Assembly: GCF_014356525.2 (NCBI RefSeq)
Contig: NC_052518.1
Location: 5,064,162-5,128,161, forward strand
Reading direction: 5' to 3'
DNA length: 64,000 bases
Source: Nilaparvata lugens
Lineage: Eukaryota > Arthropoda > Insecta > Hemiptera > Delphacidae
The position numbers were made by a program, and so were the translations under genes. Of the stretch, positions 59,163-64,000 are shown piece by piece. The stretch's first letter is position 1; each line of letters starts with the position of its first letter. Below the pieces are notes generated by a model. That model was not told the origin of the DNA, made no database searches, and saw nothing but the letters and a program-made list of their open reading frames with translations.

Positions 59163-59895
59163 CAACTGATCGAGGCGGAAAGAGCAAGTCTCTTTGTTTT
59201 GATCCGTTGCCCGTAAATGCTTGACTGAAATACCATCTTTCTCTCGGCCAATTTCTTGTTTACATGTACAAATCTGTTTGATTAAAGTAGAAATGGTTAA
59301 CAGCTGATGACAGCTGCTCTAATAACTTGTTACAGTGCTCTGAAAGATTCATCTTTGACCAAAGATACTTTGGAAGACGTTTTAAATATGTACTCCTTTT
59401 GACTAAAAATCCGCATTTCAATTTATTTAACTTAGTTTTATTCTAAGCACTGTGTTTACACGTTAATATTTAAAACACTCACTTTTTATGAGGAATGCAT
59501 TTCACTCCAGAGGAAAGTTATTATGAAGTTTTTCATCATGGAAAACAAAAGCAATTTCATTTCAATTGCTGTATTTGGTCCAAAATTCTCTCAGTAAAGA
59601 TTCAAAGTCTTAGAAAACCTCCCAATTCATTCTATGATACACAAAACACAACACATTTTTTGCAACATATCCATAAATTCTCTTTTATTGCAACCTACCA
59701 GCACTACGTTTAATGCACACAAATCAAATTTTTCACACGTATTCAGTAGGTACTCTGCGGAAATTCGTATCCAAAACTTTATTTTTAGAGCCTTGACTTT
59801 CATAGAGTTTTTTGATTTTGAGTTTTGAGGGTAACATTCATAGAGTCGTTCTTATTTAATAACACATTTTCATAATTGAGATAAAATATTTTGTT
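59163..59895. other. Non-coding DNA
   Basis: No gene was found. The last 40 bp resemble the interior of a GTGAGGTCC-type MITE (CATAATTGAGATAAAATATT). Confidence 0.45.
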
Positions 59896-61023
59896 CGGGT
59901 AGAAGAAAGGAGACGGGGCCGCCGAAAACAATCGATGAACAGGTAGAAGTTCTAGTGACCCTTCAGTGGTCGCCTATTTTTATTGAATTTCGACATTTTC
60001 GTGGTCTATTGTTAAGGATTTCACTCCGAGGAATAAATTGGTGGACCAGTCTGATTACTTAAAGGCATTTTCAGCAGTAAACCAGTGGTAGCCCACAGTG
60101 ATCGGATAAACACACACATTACTATCGTTTATTAGTACAAATTTAGTCAAACTAAGAACGTATTATTATTTTTTATAGATTACGTCATTTTATACTTATC
60201 CTCACCTCTTATTATATTCAGTGTGCATGATGAGACTAAATAGATGAGCACGAACACACACGCCGTACGCTTTCCATAAGCTGATGCTATAATATTATAT
60301 ATATTCGATTATATTATTATTATATTCATACAAATAAATAATAATACCATACCATAGAGAAACAATAGCGTAAGTAGATATCCCATGGTATAGGGCGTTT
60401 ATGTCGCAACTTCTACTGTTATCTCAAGCTGATTACTGTTGATTATTGTCGATTTTTACTGTTTTGACAGGGTAAGAGTGTATGAACGGCACAATATGAG
60501 AGACTACCAGCGTCATAAAAATTCACAGGAAAGAATTACGTGGACTATCAGCTTGAGATAACAGCAAAAGTTGCAACATAAACGCCCTATACCATGGGAT
60601 ATCTACTTATGCTATTGTTACTCTATGATAATACGCATATCATCAGCTGATGAATAGTGCACGTGGTGTGTAACCACGAATTGTATGTAGCTCAAGTCAG
60701 TCTGTATACAGCTTGTGAGCAAGTTGAGTTTCATCAAATGAACCATTGGGAATAATTCAATATTAAGTACTTGATCACTGATCTAGATTCAATAATAAAT
60801 TTTAGAAAATACAAGTAACAGATGTAAGGTGCAAAGCAATAGATGAGTCCCTACTAGTTAAAACTGCCTTCAAGAAAGCACTCAAGGGGCCACTCCGGCC
60901 ACTAATAAGGGTTGAGTGGACAATAGAGTGTGATAGTAGAGAGTTGCAGGATGAACCTTTTTGGAACAATAGCCCAGTGTACAGGTAGCGCGGCCCCGCG
61001 GCCCCGGCTCGTTTCTTTAACCC
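59896..61023. mobile_element. GGGTTAAAGAAAGGAGCCGG-ended element, copy 1 (inverted)
   Basis: The ends are GGGTAGAAGAAAGGAGACGG and CCGGCTCGTTTCTTTAACCC. It is about 1.13 kb, of which 275 bp are the MITE nested at 60353-60627. It is inverted relative to the next two copies and has no coding capacity. Confidence 0.82.
60353..60627. mobile_element. CATAGAGAAAC-type MITE (275 bp)
   Basis: Both ends are intact. ATAATAC follows the right end, and ATAATAC also occurs five bases left of the left end, so the duplication is present but disturbed by an extra CATAC. Confidence 0.85.
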
Positions 61024-61349
61024 TTTTGTTCATTATTTATATTTTCACATTCGAAATGTACTAAGGAGGCAAATCAAACAATATAATACGAATGTACTAA
61101 GAAGGACTGGGCTCATATACATTTATTTGATACAGTTGTTTTGATATTCATCAAAATTGTCTTCTGAAGTGGTATGGAGTGTTATCGCTTGAATTTGCTT
61201 CTGCTGCGTCTGGTCGAAGGTTCGAATCCCTCCTAGCTTCATGGTTGTTCAATCACACAAGCCCAATCAAAACTTGTGTTAGGCTAGGCGCACACCAGTT
61301 AGTCAATACAAGACAAGACATGATCAGACAAGTTTAGTCACAATATGGG
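61024..61349 (+). repeat. Spacer unit 1 of a 1.08-kb tandem duplication
   Basis: It is nearly identical to 62100-62426. It contains a tRNA-like segment (61166-61240). Confidence 0.85.
61166..61240 (+). repeat. tRNA-like segment (SINE head or tRNA relic)
   Basis: GGTTCGAATCCCTCC is a Pol III B box with a partly paired T arm (GAAGG/CCCTC). TGGTATGGAGTG could be an A box. GAAG...CTTC closes the ends. It has no clean cloverleaf, so it is not called a tRNA. A second copy is at 62241-62315. Confidence 0.5.
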
Positions 61350-62099
61350 TTAAAGGAAGGAGCCGGGGCCGCGGGGCCGCGCTACCTGTACACTGGGCTA
61401 TTGTTCCAAAAAGGTTCATCCTGCAACTCTCGACTATCACACTCTATTGTCCTCTCAACCCTTATTAGTGGCCGGAGTGGCCCCTTGAGTGCTTTCTTGA
61501 AGGCAGTTTTAACTAGTAGGGACTCATCTATTACTTTGCACCTTACATCTGTTACTTGTATTTTCTAAAATTTATTATTGAATCTAGATCAGTGATCAAG
61601 TACTTAATATTGAATTATTCCCAATGGTTCATTTGATGAAACTCAACCTGCTCACAAGCTGTATACAGACTGACTTGAGTTACATACAATTCATGGTTAC
61701 ACACCACGTGCACTATTCATCAGCTGATGATATGTCTATGTAATGTATTTAGTCTCATCATGTACACTGAATATAATAGGAAGTAAGGATAAGTATAAAA
61801 GGACGTAATCTTTATAAAAAAAATGAAAAATAATACGTTCTTAGTTCGACTATATTTGTATTTATAATCGATAGTAATGTGTGTGTTTATCCAATCAATG
61901 TGGGCTACCACTGGTTTACAGCTGAAAATGCCTTTAAGTAATCAGACTGGGCCACCAATTTATTACTCGGAGTGGAATCCTTAACAATAGACCACGAAAA
62001 CGTCGAAACTCATTAAGAATAGGCGACCACTGAAGGGTCACTAGAACTTCTACCTGTTCATCCATTGCTTTCGGCGGCCCCGTCTCCTTTCTTTTACCC
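61350..62099. mobile_element. GGGTTAAAGAAAGGAGCCGG-ended element, copy 2
   Basis: It runs from GGGTTAAAGGAAGGAGCCGG to GTCTCCTTTCTTTTACCC in 750 bp. It is the inverse of copy 1 without the MITE, so this is about the native length. Confidence 0.85.
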
Positions 62100-62426
62100 T
62101 TTTGTTCATTATTTATATTTTCACATTCGAAATGTACTAAGGAGGCAAATCAAACAATATAATACGAATGTACTAAGAAGGACTGGGCTGATATACATTT
62201 ATTTGATACAGTTGTTTTGATATTCATCAAAATGTCTTCTGAAGTGGTATGGAGTGTTATCGCTTGAATTTGCTTCTGCTGCGTCTGGTCGAAGGTTCGA
62301 ATCCCTCCTAGCTTCATGGTTGTTCAATCACACAAGCCCAATCAAAACTTGTGTTAGGCTAGGCGCACACCAGTTAGTCAAGACAAGACAAGACATGATC
62401 AGACAAGTTTAGTCACAATATGGGTT
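62100..62426 (+). repeat. Spacer unit 2 of the tandem duplication
   Basis: It repeats 61024-61349 with a handful of changes and holds the second tRNA-like segment (62241-62315). Confidence 0.85.
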
Positions 62427-64000
62427 AAAGAAAGGAGCCGGGGCCGCGGGGCCGCGCTACCTGTACACTGGGCTATTGTTCCAAAAAGGTTCATCCTGCA
62501 ACTCTCGACTATCACACTCTATTGTCCTCTCAACCCTTATTAGTGGCCGGAGTGGCCCCTTGAGTGCTTTCTTGAAGGCAGTTTTAACTAGTAGGGACTC
62601 ATCTATTACTTTGCACCTTACATCTGTTACTTGTATTTTCTAAAATTTATTATTGAATCTAGATCAGTGATCAAGTACTTAATATTGAATTATTCCCAAT
62701 GGTTCATTTTGATGAAACTCAACCTGCTCACAAGCTGTATACAGACTGACTTGAGTTACATACAATTCATGGTTACACACCACGTGCGCTATTCATCAGC
62801 TGATGATATGTCTATGTAATGTATTAGTCTTGTAAATGGAGGGGGTTTGTTTCGTCTTTTCTATAATATTTGCTAAAGTTTACTGCTATCAAATTATCTA
62901 CCGGTATTTGAATCCTTGATTGGTTGGAAGCTCTTAGTGGATTCGTTCATTCAAATGCACAGATTATCATCATTGTCACATATTCTAGCAAACATAGTAA
63001 CTACGAGCCAGGAACTTTAATGAAAAATACTTTTTAATTCAACCTCAGGTTTATTGAACTCATTAACGAATCAATAGAAATCATGTCAAATTTTCAAACA
63101 GAGTTACTCAGAGAAAGAAGGAATATTCAATTCCAATCTATACATTTTGGGAACCTGCTAACTTGCTGCATTTAAATTTGGGCCTCGGTCATTCTATGAA
63201 ACTAAATTTTGAGCTTAATAAGAAAAACAACAAAAGTTCGGCACTCACCATTTTAACAATATTCACACTTGGACTCTTCAGAAACACTCACATACGCTTT
63301 AATAAAACTCACTATACTTGAACTCACACACACAAATATTTTCTGATTCTACTCCTACTAACTATATAAAATTTGGTTTCCTATTCATCTAGATAAAATT
63401 ACTGATAGCTGGAAACTTAACAATTAGTCCCTCTGAATGGGAAATGGGCCCAATCAGAGGACCGAGGCTCGCAACCGTTACATGTTTTCCCAGTTACGTC
63501 TCAATTCGAACTGTGGCCTTTTCACTGAAAATTATTCCCCCTCCACGAGCGTTGAGCATAACTTCCAATGGAAAAGCCAAAGCTGCAAAAAGGTCAATGC
63601 TCGTACAATTTTCAAATACAGTGGCTTTTTCGACATGAAATTGAAACTGCACTTGGAAAATGCACGAAAATTGCTTTAATTTTGACAACCAAGCAACAAG
63701 TTAGCAAATTCAATAAACATGGTCAAATATTCTCACACTAAAACGCAGGGTTCAACATACAGTAAAAATCAAAGTTCATTCCAGTTCAAAAACGTGAAAA
63801 ATAATATAAGATACACAAAAAACAACTACAATAATACCCACTCAATATTCACACTATTACAGTCTCATCATGTACACTGAATATAATAGGAAGTAAGGAT
63901 AAGTATAAAAGGATGTAATCTTTATAAAAAAATGAAAAATAATACGTTCTTAGTTCGACTATATTTGTATTTATAATCGATTGTAATGTGTGTGTTTATC
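62427..64000. mobile_element. GGGTTAAAGAAAGGAGCCGG-ended element, copy 3, interrupted
   Basis: It starts GGGTTAAAGAAAGGAGCCGG and follows copy 2 to 62828. It is interrupted to about 63860, then resumes with TCTCATCATGTACACTGAAT and leaves the window. Confidence 0.85.
62829..63860. mobile_element. 1.03-kb insertion of unknown class in copy 3
   Basis: Its borders are defined by comparing copies 2 and 3; AGT occurs on both sides. A GC-richer part at 63430-63680 has about 64 open codons on each strand (minus: FAALAFPLEVMLNARGGGII; plus: VSIRTVAFSLKIIPPPRALS). I recognise neither. On the minus strand near 63250, ATG is followed by GTGAGT, which could be a short first exon. No inverted ends were found. 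Confidence 0.6.

Noticed and set aside
61166..61240. Functional tRNA gene
   Set aside because: It has a good B box, but no complete cloverleaf and a mismatched T stem. It is more likely a SINE head or relic.

Overview
This is an insect nuclear genome window: AT-rich, no operons, spliced exons with GT/AG borders, and dense mobile DNA. The mix of short inverted-repeat elements, jockey-like LINE tails and hAT/Harbinger remnants suggests a hemipteran, perhaps a planthopper. That assignment is inference from overall character; no species marker is present.

Host genes are sparse. Two exons on the minus strand (799-873 and 1521-1668) encode consecutive parts of the N-terminal lobe of a tau-tubulin kinase (Asator/TTBK family), which continues off the left edge. 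One plus-strand exon (57990-58121) encodes the conserved pore-helix segment of an Amt-type ammonium transporter. Three further GC-richer stretches (37434-37691 minus, about 45870-46020 minus, 56338-56528 plus) look exon-like but were not identified.

The dominant object is an 11.5 kb LTR retrotransposon (7414-18915). It sits inside the 3' UTR of a jockey-like LINE and is flanked by CTATT. It has LTRs of 1.94 and 1.20 kb, a primer-binding site, a Ty3/gypsy-type gag (9402-10601), a zinc-knuckle/protease frame and a remnant carrying a second zinc knuckle and an integrase C-terminal GPY/F-like tail. Reverse transcriptase, RNase H and integrase core are absent. A 2.2 kb AT-rich stretch follows, then a 3.2 kb array (14204-17448) of roughly 100 short hairpins. 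Each is an 18-nt unit of the form GCR-NNNN-GNRA-N'N'N'N'-RGC: a four-pair stem capped by a GNRA tetraloop, with an inner purine-purine mismatch and two outer GC pairs. Stem sequences differ between units but keep pairing, and one copy of the same hairpin lies in each LTR. This is the best candidate for an undescribed system here.

The two LTRs also differ by five copies of a 149-bp tandem repeat while being otherwise almost identical. This suggests recent insertion, and so trans-mobilisation of an element without its own polymerase.

The rest is layered transposon debris: a recurrent MITE with GTGAGGTCCACGTTATAATG ends; a 252-275 bp MITE with CATAGAGAAAC ends and 7-bp target duplications; three hAT elements with 8-bp duplications; a Harbinger-like element with MADF and transposase start exons; jockey-like RT tails; SINE-like units; a 0.7-1.4 kb family with TGTGGTACACTCACACAA ends; and, at 59.9-64 kb, three copies of a GGGTTAAAGAAAGGAGCCGG-ended element. 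The clearest nest is four layers deep (25420-27900).
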